A DNA stretch of 8,245 nucleotides from Chloroflexota bacterium. GTDB lineage: Bacteria; Chloroflexota; Anaerolineae; J036; Brachytrichaceae. Numbering within the stretch: the first letter of the stretch is position 1; each line of letters opens with the position of its first letter. The notes beneath the pieces were generated by a model, which was not told the DNA's origin, ran no database searches, and saw nothing but the letters and a program-made list of their open reading frames with translations. The stretch is taken from contig JAKALH010000107.1 of assembly GCA_021813225.1 (NCBI GenBank), forward strand, positions 1-8,245, read 5' to 3'. Below, in pieces: positions 1-6,341 of the stretch. Position numbers and translations under genes: made by a program.

Positions 1-48
1 ATTCATCGCACACCTACAGATATGGATGGCTTATTGTACGGCAGACGA

Positions 49-81
49 ACACCTCCGAGTTCTGGCAGAACTCGGAGGTGT
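49..81. repeat. Perfect 15-bp inverted repeat (hairpin) upstream of the moa cluster
   Basis: Bases 49-63 and 67-81 are exact reverse complements around a 3-base loop (GGC), giving a GC-rich hairpin core. It sits about 45 bases upstream of the first moa-cluster gene. No run of T follows it on either strand; to its right lies AT-rich sequence with several TAA triplets. It could be the terminator of a gene ending left of the window, an operator, or an mRNA-end stabiliser. The symmetry is directly visible; the role is not. Confidence 0.6.
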
Positions 82-109
82 CAGTAATAATTAAAATGAA
101 GATAATGAG

Positions 110-115
110 TATAAT
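110..115 (+). promoter_or_regulatory. Candidate -10 box (TATAAT) for the moa cluster
   Basis: A consensus TATAAT lies in an AT-rich stretch just before the ATG at 127. No convincing TTGACA-like -35 element is found 16-18 bases upstream. If this box is used, transcription would start around 121-123, leaving only about four to six bases before the start codon. The message would then be nearly leaderless, which agrees with the lack of a Shine-Dalgarno sequence before 127. A similar GATAAT at 101-106 is an alternative. Confidence 0.4.
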
Positions 116-126
116 TGTGATGCAAT

Positions 127-501
127 ATGTCTGAGGACATTTATTTCGTAGAAAACAACGGCGCCCGTCCGCCCGCCGATCCTGTGCGCATTACGGATTG
201 CCGCGTTATGCCCTGGCCGGACGGAACCCGCGTCACCGTTGAGATGGGTTTAACCCCTTTCAAGGTCTTCCCCGCCATGGACATCAGCATTCTCGCCATT
301 ACGGGCGAGGTCGTCCGCTCAATCTCGCTGATCGGCGCTGTTGAGCGACGCCCGTCGCCCACGTTGCACCTGCCCCATTCGGAAAGCGGCACACGCATGG
401 CGGTGCTGATTGAGATGCTGGACGGAGAGACCGTAACGCAGAAACTGATAGTGCCGTTCGAAGTGGGCGGGCCGATTATCGGGCAGGCGGTGGAGGCGTG
501 A
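127..501 (+). CDS. Uncharacterised 124-aa protein, first gene of the moa cluster
   Basis: I do not recognise the family. The protein is soluble, without a signal peptide or membrane segment, and has a single cysteine (in ITDCRV). It alternates short hydrophobic strands with polar turns (for example RVTVEMGLTPF, ISILAITGEVVRSISLI and MAVLIEML), which suggests a small all-beta fold. There are no visible catalytic motifs. The ATG at 127 is the first start after an in-frame TGA at 118-120, has no Shine-Dalgarno sequence, and lies just below a TATAAT box. The stop TGA (499-501) overlaps the GTG start of moaA, which implies co-translation with MoaA. A role near molybdopterin synthesis is suggested only by position. 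Codon usage and GC content look like those of the neighbouring genes. Confidence 0.75.
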   Translation: MSEDIYFVENNGARPPADPVRITDCRVMPWPDGTRVTVEMGLTPFKVFPAMDISILAITGEVVRSISLIGAVERRPSPTLHLPHSESGTRMAVLIEMLDGETVTQKLIVPFEVGGPIIGQAVEA

Positions 502-1520
502 CGACTATCGCCCGCGCGGACGCCGCCGTAAAGTCCGCCAGGGTTATGGACGCCTTCGGGCGCCATATCCACTATCTGCGCGTATCGCTCACGGATAAGT
601 GCAACCTGCGTTGCGTGTACTGCATGCCGGAGCAGATGGTGTTCCGCCCCAACGAAGAACTCCTTACCGACGATGAACTGGCCATCGTGCTGCGCGCCGC
701 CAGCCTGCTGGGCTTCGATAAATACCGTCTGACCGGCGGCGAGCCGACTGTGCGCCCCAACCTCCCCGCGATCGTAAAGCAAATCGCTGATTTGCCCGGC
801 ACGCGCGAAATCGCCATGACCACTAACGGAATCAGGCTGGCGCAACTGGCCGGGCCGCTGAAGGAAGCGGGACTGCGCCGCGTGAATGTCAGCCTGGATT
901 CGCTGGACGAAACCAAGTTCCACCGCATGACCCGCTGGGGGCACGTGCGCGATGTCCTGGCGGGCATCGAGGCTGTCGAGGCTGCCGGCATGACGCCGAT
1001 CAAGATCAATTGCGTGGTTGTCCGCGGGTTCAATGAAGATGATATCGTCACCCTGGCGCGCCTGACCTGCGAACGCGACTGGCAGGTGCGTTTCCTTGAA
1101 GTGATGCCGTTTGCGGATGTTGCAGAGTTCCAGCAGGCCAGCATTGTCACGACGCGCGAGATGATCGAACGCATCGAAGCCGGGCTGGGCAAGCTGGTCG
1201 AACTGAACGACGGCCGCCTGGACGGCGAAGCCAGAATGTACCGCCTGCCCGGCGCGCGCGGCGAAATCGGCTTCATCAGCCCCGTCAGCGCGCCGTTCTG
1301 CGCCAACTGCAATCGCGTGCGCCTGACGGCGGACGGCACTCTGCGGCTGTGCCTGCTCAAAGACGGGGAACTCGACCTGCGGACGCCGCTCCGCCGCGGC
1401 GCTGGCGCGGAAGAGCTGGCCGACTTGATGCGGCAGGCCATCTGGCGCAAGCCGTGGGGCCACGAGCTGGCGCACGGCGTGATCCCCCTGAACCGCATCA
1501 TGAGCGAAATCGGCGGATGA
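498..1520 (+). CDS. moaA: GTP 3',8-cyclase MoaA (radical SAM, molybdenum cofactor synthesis)
   Basis: Catalyses the radical-SAM cyclisation of GTP to 3',8-cyclo-7,8-dihydro-GTP, the first step of molybdenum cofactor synthesis, in the cytoplasm. The N-terminal cluster motif CxxxCxxC is C35, C39, C42 (DKCNLRCVYC), followed by TGGEP at 79-83 for SAM binding. The C-terminal substrate-binding cluster uses C268, C271 and C285 (FCANCNRVR...LCLL). The protein ends in the conserved MSEIGG, so the functional Gly-Gly tail is intact. The length of 340 aa is normal. The start is uncertain: GTG 498 overlaps the previous stop, with GGAGG at 492-496 too close to be ideal. ATG 546 also fits (324 aa) but begins right at the conserved DxFGR segment, so I keep 498. 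moaC follows after 10 bases. Confidence 0.97.
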   Translation: MTTIARADAAVKSARVMDAFGRHIHYLRVSLTDKCNLRCVYCMPEQMVFRPNEELLTDDELAIVLRAASLLGFDKYRLTGGEPTVRPNLPAIVKQIADLPGTREIAMTTNGIRLAQLAGPLKEAGLRRVNVSLDSLDETKFHRMTRWGHVRDVLAGIEAVEAAGMTPIKINCVVVRGFNEDDIVTLARLTCERDWQVRFLEVMPFADVAEFQQASIVTTREMIERIEAGLGKLVELNDGRLDGEARMYRLPGARGEIGFISPVSAPFCANCNRVRLTADGTLRLCLLKDGELDLRTPLRRGAGAEELADLMRQAIWRKPWGHELAHGVIPLNRIMSEIGG

Positions 1521-1530
1521 CGGTGGAGAC

Positions 1531-2001
1531 ATGGAACTGACACACCTGAACGACGGCGGCGAAGCACACATGGTGGACACAGGCGCCAAGGCGGATACCG
1601 TGCGGATTGCCGAGGCGCGCGGCACGGTCAGCATGAATGATGCCGCGTATGGGGCAATCGTGCGCGGCGACCTGAAGAAGGGCGATGCCCTCGGAGCGGC
1701 GCGCATTGCGGGCATCATGGCGGCCAAGCGCACCAGCGACCTGATACCGTTGTGCCACCCGATCGCCCTGACCCGCGTGGAAGTTCAGTGCGAACCCGTC
1801 GACGGGCGCATCGACATCCGCGCGCGCGTCGAGTGCGTCGGCAAGACCGGCGTCGAGATGGAAGCGTTGACCGCCGTAAGCGTTGCGGCGCTGACCGTTT
1901 ACGATATGGCGAAAGCCATCGACCGGGGCATGACGATCGGCAATATCGAACTGGTACACAAGAGCGGCGGCAAGAGCGGCGACTACCGCCGTAATGAGTG
2001 A
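1531..2001 (+). CDS. moaC: Cyclic pyranopterin monophosphate synthase MoaC
   Basis: Converts the MoaA product 3',8-cH2GTP into cyclic pyranopterin monophosphate, the second step of the pathway. All family hallmarks are present: LTHLNDGGEAHMVD at the N-terminus (residues 3-16), LIPLCHPI at 71-78 with catalytic H76, KTGVEMEAL at 105-113, YDMAKAID at 124-131 with D125 and K128 (matching E. coli D128 and K131), and the C-terminal KSGGKSGDY at 144-152. The length of 156 aa is typical. The start is fixed by the match to family N-termini and by a GGAG (1525-1528) just upstream. It lies 10 bases after moaA and 9 bases before the earliest start of the next gene, so the genes are almost certainly cotranscribed. 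Confidence 0.97.
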   Translation: MELTHLNDGGEAHMVDTGAKADTVRIAEARGTVSMNDAAYGAIVRGDLKKGDALGAARIAGIMAAKRTSDLIPLCHPIALTRVEVQCEPVDGRIDIRARVECVGKTGVEMEALTAVSVAALTVYDMAKAIDRGMTIGNIELVHKSGGKSGDYRRNE

Positions 2002-2010
2002 GCCAGCCGC

Positions 2011-2718
2011 ATGCCGGAGACAGCAGCAACCATGAAGATTAAACTGTTCGCCACGTTAAAGGACCTCGCGCAGGCTGGCGAGATATCCCTGTCGACCGCG
2101 GAGCAACTGACGGTGCGCGAGTTGCGCGCCGCCGTGGCCGACCAGTTCCCGCCGCTGGCGGCCTTGATGAAACAGACGCTGGTGGCTGTGAATCAGGAGT
2201 TCGCCTTTAACGATGATGTGATCAAGGCGGGGGATGAAGTCGCGCTGTTCCCGCCGGTCAGCGGCGGCGCAGTTGACCCGACCATCCTGCGCATCACGCC
2301 CGACCCGATCGACCTGAACCGCCTGCAGGCGGATATCACTACGGAGCGCGACGGCGCCGTCGTGATTTTTACCGGCACGGTGCGCCGCTTCACCGGCGCA
2401 GAGGTCACCGACCGGCTGGCCTATGAAGCGTATACCGACATGGCTGCCGCCAAGCTGGCGCAGATTGCGCGGGAGATGCGCGAACGTTACGCTGATATCC
2501 ACGGTATCGCACTGGTGCAGCGTGTCGGCGAAATGCAGGTCTGCGAACCTACCGTGGCCGTGGCTGTGGCAGCCGGTCACCGCGGCGACGGGGCATTCGA
2601 AGCTGCCCGCTACGGGATTGACCGCTTGAAACAGATCGTACCGGTCTGGAAGAAAGAGACCCGCCCGGACGGCTCTGCGTGGATTGAGGGTGATTACAAT
2701 CCCGTGCCGGGAGATTAA
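2011..2718 (+). CDS. moaD-moaE: Molybdopterin synthase fusion protein, MoaD-MoaE
   Basis: One 235-aa chain combines both molybdopterin synthase subunits, which convert cyclic pyranopterin monophosphate to molybdopterin. Residues 8-86 are a MoaD ubiquitin-like sulfur carrier (MKIKLFATLKDL... to FPPVSGG), with the Gly-Gly normally thiocarboxylated at G85-G86. Residues 87-235 are MoaE, with GTVRRF (122-127), VCEP (177-180), HR (190-191), LK (K207) and PVWKKE (211-216) around the active site. In the usual HRxGxL motif the His is replaced by Gln (Q170). A fused Gly-Gly cannot be activated unless the chain is cut after G86; the mycobacterial fusion MoaX is known to be processed. Start: ATG 2011 or ATG 2032 (MKIKLF, the usual MoaD beginning); GGAG at 2016-2019 would favour 2032 but is spaced rather far. 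The stop codon overlaps that of the convergent regulator gene. Confidence 0.95.
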   Translation: MPETAATMKIKLFATLKDLAQAGEISLSTAEQLTVRELRAAVADQFPPLAALMKQTLVAVNQEFAFNDDVIKAGDEVALFPPVSGGAVDPTILRITPDPIDLNRLQADITTERDGAVVIFTGTVRRFTGAEVTDRLAYEAYTDMAAAKLAQIAREMRERYADIHGIALVQRVGEMQVCEPTVAVAVAAGHRGDGAFEAARYGIDRLKQIVPVWKKETRPDGSAWIEGDYNPVPGD

Positions 2719-3500
2719 ATCAGCACGTAGCCGGTGCCGCGCATATTCACGATGCGCATGCCGCCGGAAGAGAATCCTTCCAGTTTGCGCCGCAGGCGCA
2801 TCACATGCGGGCGCAATCGGCGCGCGCCAATGCCGGTGTCAACGTTCGCGTGCATCAGCACGCCGCTGACCAGCTCCTGCACGGGCACCGTGTGGCCGCG
2901 ATTAGCCAGCAGCAGGTCAAAGATGCGCCCCTCAACCGAACTCAGCCGCGCGAACTTGTCGCCGACACGGATCACCCGGCCGATGGGGTCCCAGTCCACA
3001 GTCGCAGCTTCGGGCGCGGCGGCTGTGGCGACATGGCTGGCGGCCGCGGGTTTCTCCGGTTCCGCACTGTCGACGCCGGCGCGCTCCACCATCAGGCGCG
3101 CACTCAGGCGGCGCTGAACCTCGGGATCACTCGCCAGCACGTACTCGCGCACACCCAGTTGTAACGCCCTGATAATCGTGTGGACATCGTTGCCGTCTTC
3201 GTCGAAGACGAGCGTTGCCGGGATGGGGACGCCCTGCTCGCGCAGGAGTGTCAGCAGGGGGATGGCGCCTGCCCTGACCGAAGCCACCAGTAGAGCGACG
3301 CGGTCATCCACCGATGCTTTACCGTCAGTGCACGTATGGCCTTCCCCAGCGGCGGGCGCAGCCGGAGTACGCAATAACTGCAACGCTTCGGTCAGGCTGC
3401 GTGTAACCTGCACCTGACATCCAGCTTCTTTTAAGCCTTTCTCCAACGACGCATCCGGTTGACCGTCACCCGGGGTCAAGTATATTGCCCGCCTGGTCAT
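2715..3500 (-). CDS. OmpR/PhoB-type winged-helix regulator with degenerate receiver domain
   Basis: A 261-aa transcription factor. Residues about 164-261 form a clear OmpR/PhoB-type winged helix: LSSVEGRIFDLLLANRG, then VPVQELVSGVL, the recognition-helix segment RPHVMRLRRKLEG, and the wing RIVNMRGTGYVLI. Residues about 3-130 resemble a receiver (RAIYLTP at the start, LVFDEDG, and GVREYVLASDPEVQRRL near its end). However, the acidic pair after strand 1 and the phosphoacceptor Asp after strand 3 (around VALLVASVR) are not visible, and a Gly/Ala-rich insert lies at about 44-66. An Ala/Pro-rich linker (about 136-157) joins the domains. No histidine kinase gene is adjacent. I chose ATG 3500 over an upstream TTG (3527) because a strong Shine-Dalgarno sequence precedes it. 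Targets are unknown. The last 4 bases overlap the end of the MoaD-MoaE gene. Confidence 0.85.
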   Translation of the reverse strand: MTRRAIYLTPGDGQPDASLEKGLKEAGCQVQVTRSLTEALQLLRTPAAPAAGEGHTCTDGKASVDDRVALLVASVRAGAIPLLTLLREQGVPIPATLVFDEDGNDVHTIIRALQLGVREYVLASDPEVQRRLSARLMVERAGVDSAEPEKPAAASHVATAAAPEAATVDWDPIGRVIRVGDKFARLSSVEGRIFDLLLANRGHTVPVQELVSGVLMHANVDTGIGARRLRPHVMRLRRKLEGFSSGGMRIVNMRGTGYVLI

Positions 3501-3507
3501 GATGTTA

Positions 3508-3514
3508 TCCTCTC
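3508..3514 (-). promoter_or_regulatory. Ribosome binding site fixing the start of the regulator gene
   Basis: On the minus strand this reads GAGAGGA, 7 bases before the ATG at 3500-3498. It is the reason for preferring that ATG (MTRRAIYL) over the in-frame TTG at 3527-3525. Confidence 0.7.
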
Positions 3515-3531
3515 GTTGCCTAAGCAATGAA

Positions 3532-3572
3532 CGATACGCAAACTATCGCTATTTGAGTGTGATGCACTACAC
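3532..3572. promoter_or_regulatory. Two short dyad symmetries in the gap before the regulator gene
   Basis: The 133-base gap between the glycosyltransferase stop and the regulator start holds two inverted repeats. One is CGATA-N7-TATCG at 3532-3548; the other is GTGT-N2-TGCA-N2-ACAC at 3557-3572. They lie upstream of a transcription-factor gene, where an operator would be expected. I found no convincing -35/-10 pair and no clear terminator for the glycosyltransferase gene in the gap. Short dyads of this size can occur by chance. Confidence 0.25.
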
Positions 3573-3633
3573 CTATCTTCCCGTTTAGTTTACCATAATC
3601 AGGTCAGGTGGGCAAAAATAAAGGGATTCGCAA

Positions 3634-4791
3634 CTAACGAGACAGGCTCGCATACACTCTGAGGGTCTCCGCAGCGATGTGATTCCAGGTAAACAGGCGG
3701 CTGAGTTCCACGCTGCCCGCCCGAAGTTGATTGCGGAGGCTATCATCCTGTAACACTCTGCTGATGGCTGCGGCCAATGCACTTGGATCGGCAGGCGGAA
3801 CAAGCAGCATGTTGCGCTCATGTGCTATTTCGGGCAACGCTATGCGCGGTTCAGTCGTCACAATAGCACAACCATGCGATAGTGCTGCCATGAGCGTACC
3901 ACGACGGAAAGACACGCCGTCACGGTAGGGCAGCGCGATGCAATCACACGCCGTCAGCGCTTCGGTGACGCCCCTCTCATCAAGGTAGCCGGTGGCTGTG
4001 ATATCGTCGCTCACGCCCAGTTGAGCGGCCAGCCTCATCACTTCACGCGAATAAGCCACATTCGTGGGATCGCTTTCGCCATGTGTGCCGCCGATGAGCA
4101 GCAGTCGCACTGGCAATGCCTGCTTCTTCAGTTCTGCCAGCGCGCGGATCAGGTCTTCACCGCCTTTACTGGCGTTCAGAAATCCAAAGTAACCGACGAT
4201 GGTTGTTCCAGGCGGAATATGTTGCGCCCGCAGCCATGCCTCCCGGCTGAAGCCTTCTAATGATTTGCGCGTGATATTGCTGCCGATTGGAATCATCGCC
4301 ACGTTTGATAGCCCCTGCTCCCGCAGCGTGTTTCGATCCTCGATATTCGTGACGATGGAGACAGCGGCGCTGCGCGCCAGTTCAAACACCGCTTTCCGGC
4401 GCAAGGGGCCGGCCTTAGGGAAAAGATAGGGCGGGCGAAGATCGTGAAACGTGACGACCACCGGCACGCGCCGCCCCAGTGCGAGGGGCAGCACATGGAT
4501 AGCCGGGTGCATGTGATATGCCGCTGTCTGATACTGCAGATTGATTACATCGGGATGATAGGCACTGATGAAGTGCGACAATTGCGCCAGGCTCAACCAG
4601 TTCCAGCGCGGCGACATGCGATGGATCTGGATATTATCCGCCACCTCGTCACGCGGCAGCCCGGCCGCCTGTCTGGTAATGACATGGACCGTGTGACCGA
4701 TTACGTGCAGGGCACGCGCCAGCTCGCGGGTGAAGTCGCCCAGGCCACCCTGTAAGGGCGGATACTCACCGGCAATGAATGCAATGTTCAT
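3634..4791 (-). CDS. Family 4 glycosyltransferase (GT-B fold)
   Basis: A 385-aa cytoplasmic glycosyltransferase that probably transfers a sugar from a nucleotide donor to a lipid, polysaccharide or small-molecule acceptor; the exact substrate cannot be read from the sequence. The N-terminal Rossmann half has the glycine-rich loop GGLGDFTREL (15-24) after MNIAFIAGEYPP, and TFHDLRPPY (114-122). The C-terminal half has GYFGFLNASKGGEDLIRAL (200-218, with the Lys of the donor-binding KG motif), LLLIGG (230-235) and CDCIALPYRDGVSFRRGTL (282-300), followed by MAALSHGCAIVTT (301-313). In this last region the usual EX7E first Glu is replaced, as in the GT4 branch with an RRGTL segment. There is no signal peptide or membrane span. 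The gene starts 3 bases after tlyA and has a strong ribosome binding site inside the end of tlyA, so the two are cotranscribed. Confidence 0.9.
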   Translation of the reverse strand: MNIAFIAGEYPPLQGGLGDFTRELARALHVIGHTVHVITRQAAGLPRDEVADNIQIHRMSPRWNWLSLAQLSHFISAYHPDVINLQYQTAAYHMHPAIHVLPLALGRRVPVVVTFHDLRPPYLFPKAGPLRRKAVFELARSAAVSIVTNIEDRNTLREQGLSNVAMIPIGSNITRKSLEGFSREAWLRAQHIPPGTTIVGYFGFLNASKGGEDLIRALAELKKQALPVRLLLIGGTHGESDPTNVAYSREVMRLAAQLGVSDDITATGYLDERGVTEALTACDCIALPYRDGVSFRRGTLMAALSHGCAIVTTEPRIALPEIAHERNMLLVPPADPSALAAAISRVLQDDSLRNQLRAGSVELSRLFTWNHIAAETLRVYASLSR

Positions 4792-4794
4792 TGG

Positions 4795-5574
4795 CTATTC
4801 CCTCCCGCGCCGCAACCACGCCAGGAATTCTTTATTGCCGTCGGCGCCCAGGATGGGCGATTCGATCAATCCTGCGCTGCGCCAGCCAAGATTCGCACAA
4901 AATGCGACAATCCGTTCCGTCACTTCGCGATGCACAGCCGGGTCGCGCACGATGCCGCCCCGCCCCACCTTCTCGCGCCCCGCCTCAAACTGCGGCTTGA
5001 TCAGCGCCACGACACTGCCCACCGTCGCCGGTGCGGCTGCCTCTGGTATTTGCGGCGGGGAAGCACGAAGCCAGTCGAATATCCGTGGCAGTATCAACGT
5101 CAGCGAGATAAAAGAGACATCCGTCACGGCGAATGAGACGGCTTCCGGCAGCGTCTCCAGATAGCGCACATTGACGCCTTCCATGACGACCACGCGCGGG
5201 TCCTGGCGCAGCTTCCAATGCAGTTGATTGTTTCCCACGTCGAGCGCATACACCCGCTGCGCGCCGCGCTGCAACAGGCAGTCCGTGAAGCCGCCCGTGC
5301 TGCTGCCGACATCAACGCATACCAGTCCGGCAGGGTCCAACTGGAAACGATCCAGTGCGGCTTCCAGTTTGAAACCGCCGCGCGAAACATAGCGCGGGGG
5401 ATTCTGCACGGCGATCTCCACATCTTCGGCGCACGTCCGCGAGGGCAGATCGACCACCTGCCCGTTGACGCGCACCTCGCCGGCGCGGATCAGGCGCTGC
5501 GCCCGGTCGCGCGTCTCGGCCAGTCCGCGCGCCACCATGAGCACGTCAAGGCGCTGCCTGGCCGGGGCTTTCAT
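4795..5574 (-). CDS. tlyA: TlyA-family rRNA 2'-O-methyltransferase (16S/23S rRNA cytidine)
   Basis: A 259-aa SAM-dependent methyltransferase. The family, historically called hemolysin A, 2'-O-methylates cytidines in 16S and/or 23S rRNA; the mycobacterial enzyme modifies C1409 and C1920 and so confers capreomycin sensitivity. An S4 RNA-binding domain covers about residues 7-65 (RLDVLMVARGLAETRDRAQR, then GEVRVNG). The linker motif SRGGFKL (64-70) follows, then the SAM-binding DVGSSTGGFTD (88-98) of an FtsJ-type Rossmann fold. The K-D-K-E catalytic set can be assigned as K69, D152 (TDVSFISL), K193 (LIKPQFEAG) and E249 (GNKEFL). The length is typical and all key residues are present. The ATG overlaps the stop of the phosphoesterase gene as ATGA (5571-5574), which indicates translational coupling. 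Haemolytic activity should not be assumed. Confidence 0.95.
   Translation of the reverse strand: MKAPARQRLDVLMVARGLAETRDRAQRLIRAGEVRVNGQVVDLPSRTCAEDVEIAVQNPPRYVSRGGFKLEAALDRFQLDPAGLVCVDVGSSTGGFTDCLLQRGAQRVYALDVGNNQLHWKLRQDPRVVVMEGVNVRYLETLPEAVSFAVTDVSFISLTLILPRIFDWLRASPPQIPEAAAPATVGSVVALIKPQFEAGREKVGRGGIVRDPAVHREVTERIVAFCANLGWRSAGLIESPILGADGNKEFLAWLRRGRE
4800..4806 (-). promoter_or_regulatory. Strong ribosome binding site of the glycosyltransferase gene, inside the tlyA 3' end
   Basis: The minus strand reads GGGAGGG, 8 bases before the ATG at 4791-4789. The same bases encode the last residues of TlyA (RRGRE), so the site is embedded in the upstream gene. This supports ATG 4791 as the start. 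Confidence 0.7.
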
Positions 5575-6314
5575 CTTCCGTAGTTAAGCCGCTCGACCAG
5601 CCGGGGCGGGAAATGGAACGACCTCATCTTTTTCTGTGTGTCGGCGATGGCGTATTCCACGCGATACGGCGTCCATGTGCTGGTAGTGATATCCAGAATG
5701 GCATAGGCGGCGCGCGGGTCGCCGTCGCGTGGCTGCCCCACGCTGCCCGGGTTGATGATGTAGCGCGAATCGCGCTTCAACACGACCGGCACATTGGCGC
5801 TGGGCATGGAGACATGCACGTTGTTCGTGCGGCCGTCTTTTACGAAGATGACCGGCACGTGCGTATGCCCGACCAGGCAGAACGGCGACGACATATAGTC
5901 GAAGTTGTCTTCCGCCACATTGATGTCGGTAATGTATTCCCAGATCGGCTCTCGCGGGCTGGCGTGCACCAGCAGGTAATCTTCATGCGGCAGCAGTTCC
6001 GGGCGCGCCTTCAGGTAGCTCATGTTCTCAGGCGTCAGATTGGCCTGCGTCCACTCGACCACATAGGCGGCCTGTTCGTGGAAGGCGTGCAGGTCCAGTT
6101 TGCCGGTCACGGCCCAGTCATGGTTGCCGGCCAGGCAGATATGCGGCAGCGCGCGCAGCAGGTCGATGCATTCGTTGGGTTCAGCGCCGTAGCCGACGAC
6201 GTCGCCCAGGCACCAGACGATATCGTAGGCGGTCGCCCGCGCGGCGACATCGTCCATCACGGCCTGCAGCGCGGCCAGGTTGGCGTGAATATCGGAAATG
6301 ACTAGGCAGCGCAT
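5571..6314 (-). CDS. Calcineurin-like metallophosphoesterase (YfcE/MJ0936-type)
   Basis: A 247-aa cytoplasmic phosphoesterase that binds two metal ions. All five metal-binding blocks are visible in order: SDIHAN (D8, H10), GDVVGYG (D38), GNHD (N64, H65, D66), LVHASP (H117) and GHTH (H150, H152). The block INPGSVGQPRDGDPRAAYAIL (187-207) is typical of the small YfcE/MJ0936-like subgroup of phosphodiesterases. The natural substrate is not predictable; members act on model phosphodiesters and some on cyclic nucleotides. The gene lies 27 bases after sufU and overlaps tlyA by 4 bases, so it is the middle member of the minus-strand operon. The ATG at 6314 has only a weak Shine-Dalgarno match but places SDIH at the normal distance from the N-terminus. 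Confidence 0.93.
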   Translation of the reverse strand: MRCLVISDIHANLAALQAVMDDVAARATAYDIVWCLGDVVGYGAEPNECIDLLRALPHICLAGNHDWAVTGKLDLHAFHEQAAYVVEWTQANLTPENMSYLKARPELLPHEDYLLVHASPREPIWEYITDINVAEDNFDYMSSPFCLVGHTHVPVIFVKDGRTNNVHVSMPSANVPVVLKRDSRYIINPGSVGQPRDGDPRAAYAILDITTSTWTPYRVEYAIADTQKKMRSFHFPPRLVERLNYGR

Positions 6315-6341
6315 CGTGAGTTCATTGCGGGAACTTTGCGG

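Noticed and set aside
1..94. Possible 3' end of an upstream plus-strand gene (frame 2, ending at TAA 92-94; another frame ends at tandem TAA 85-90)
   Set aside because: All three plus frames are open through this short stretch, codon use is unlike the neighbours, and a perfect hairpin lies inside it. It cannot be decided without sequence to the left.
1..126. Moco (molybdenum cofactor) riboswitch upstream of moaA
   Set aside because: Apart from the single hairpin I see no multi-stem architecture, and the space below the predicted promoter is only a few bases.
96..134. A 12-codon leader ORF (ATG 96 to TGA 132-134) overlapping the start of the first moa-cluster gene
   Set aside because: It has no ribosome binding site and would not be fully transcribed if the TATAAT at 110-115 is the promoter. 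It is probably chance in AT-rich sequence.
141..1733. Long minus-strand open frame opposite moaA and moaC
   Set aside because: It is antisense to two strongly identified genes. Such long shadow frames are common in GC-rich coding sequence, and its translation shows no family motif.
4795..5574. Calling this gene a haemolysin or toxin
   Set aside because: The old name of the family is hemolysin A, but the S4 plus FtsJ architecture and K-D-K-E residues identify an rRNA methyltransferase.
5613..6305. Plus-strand open frame opposite the phosphoesterase gene
   Set aside because: The minus strand carries every metallophosphoesterase motif in order; the plus frame has no recognisable content.
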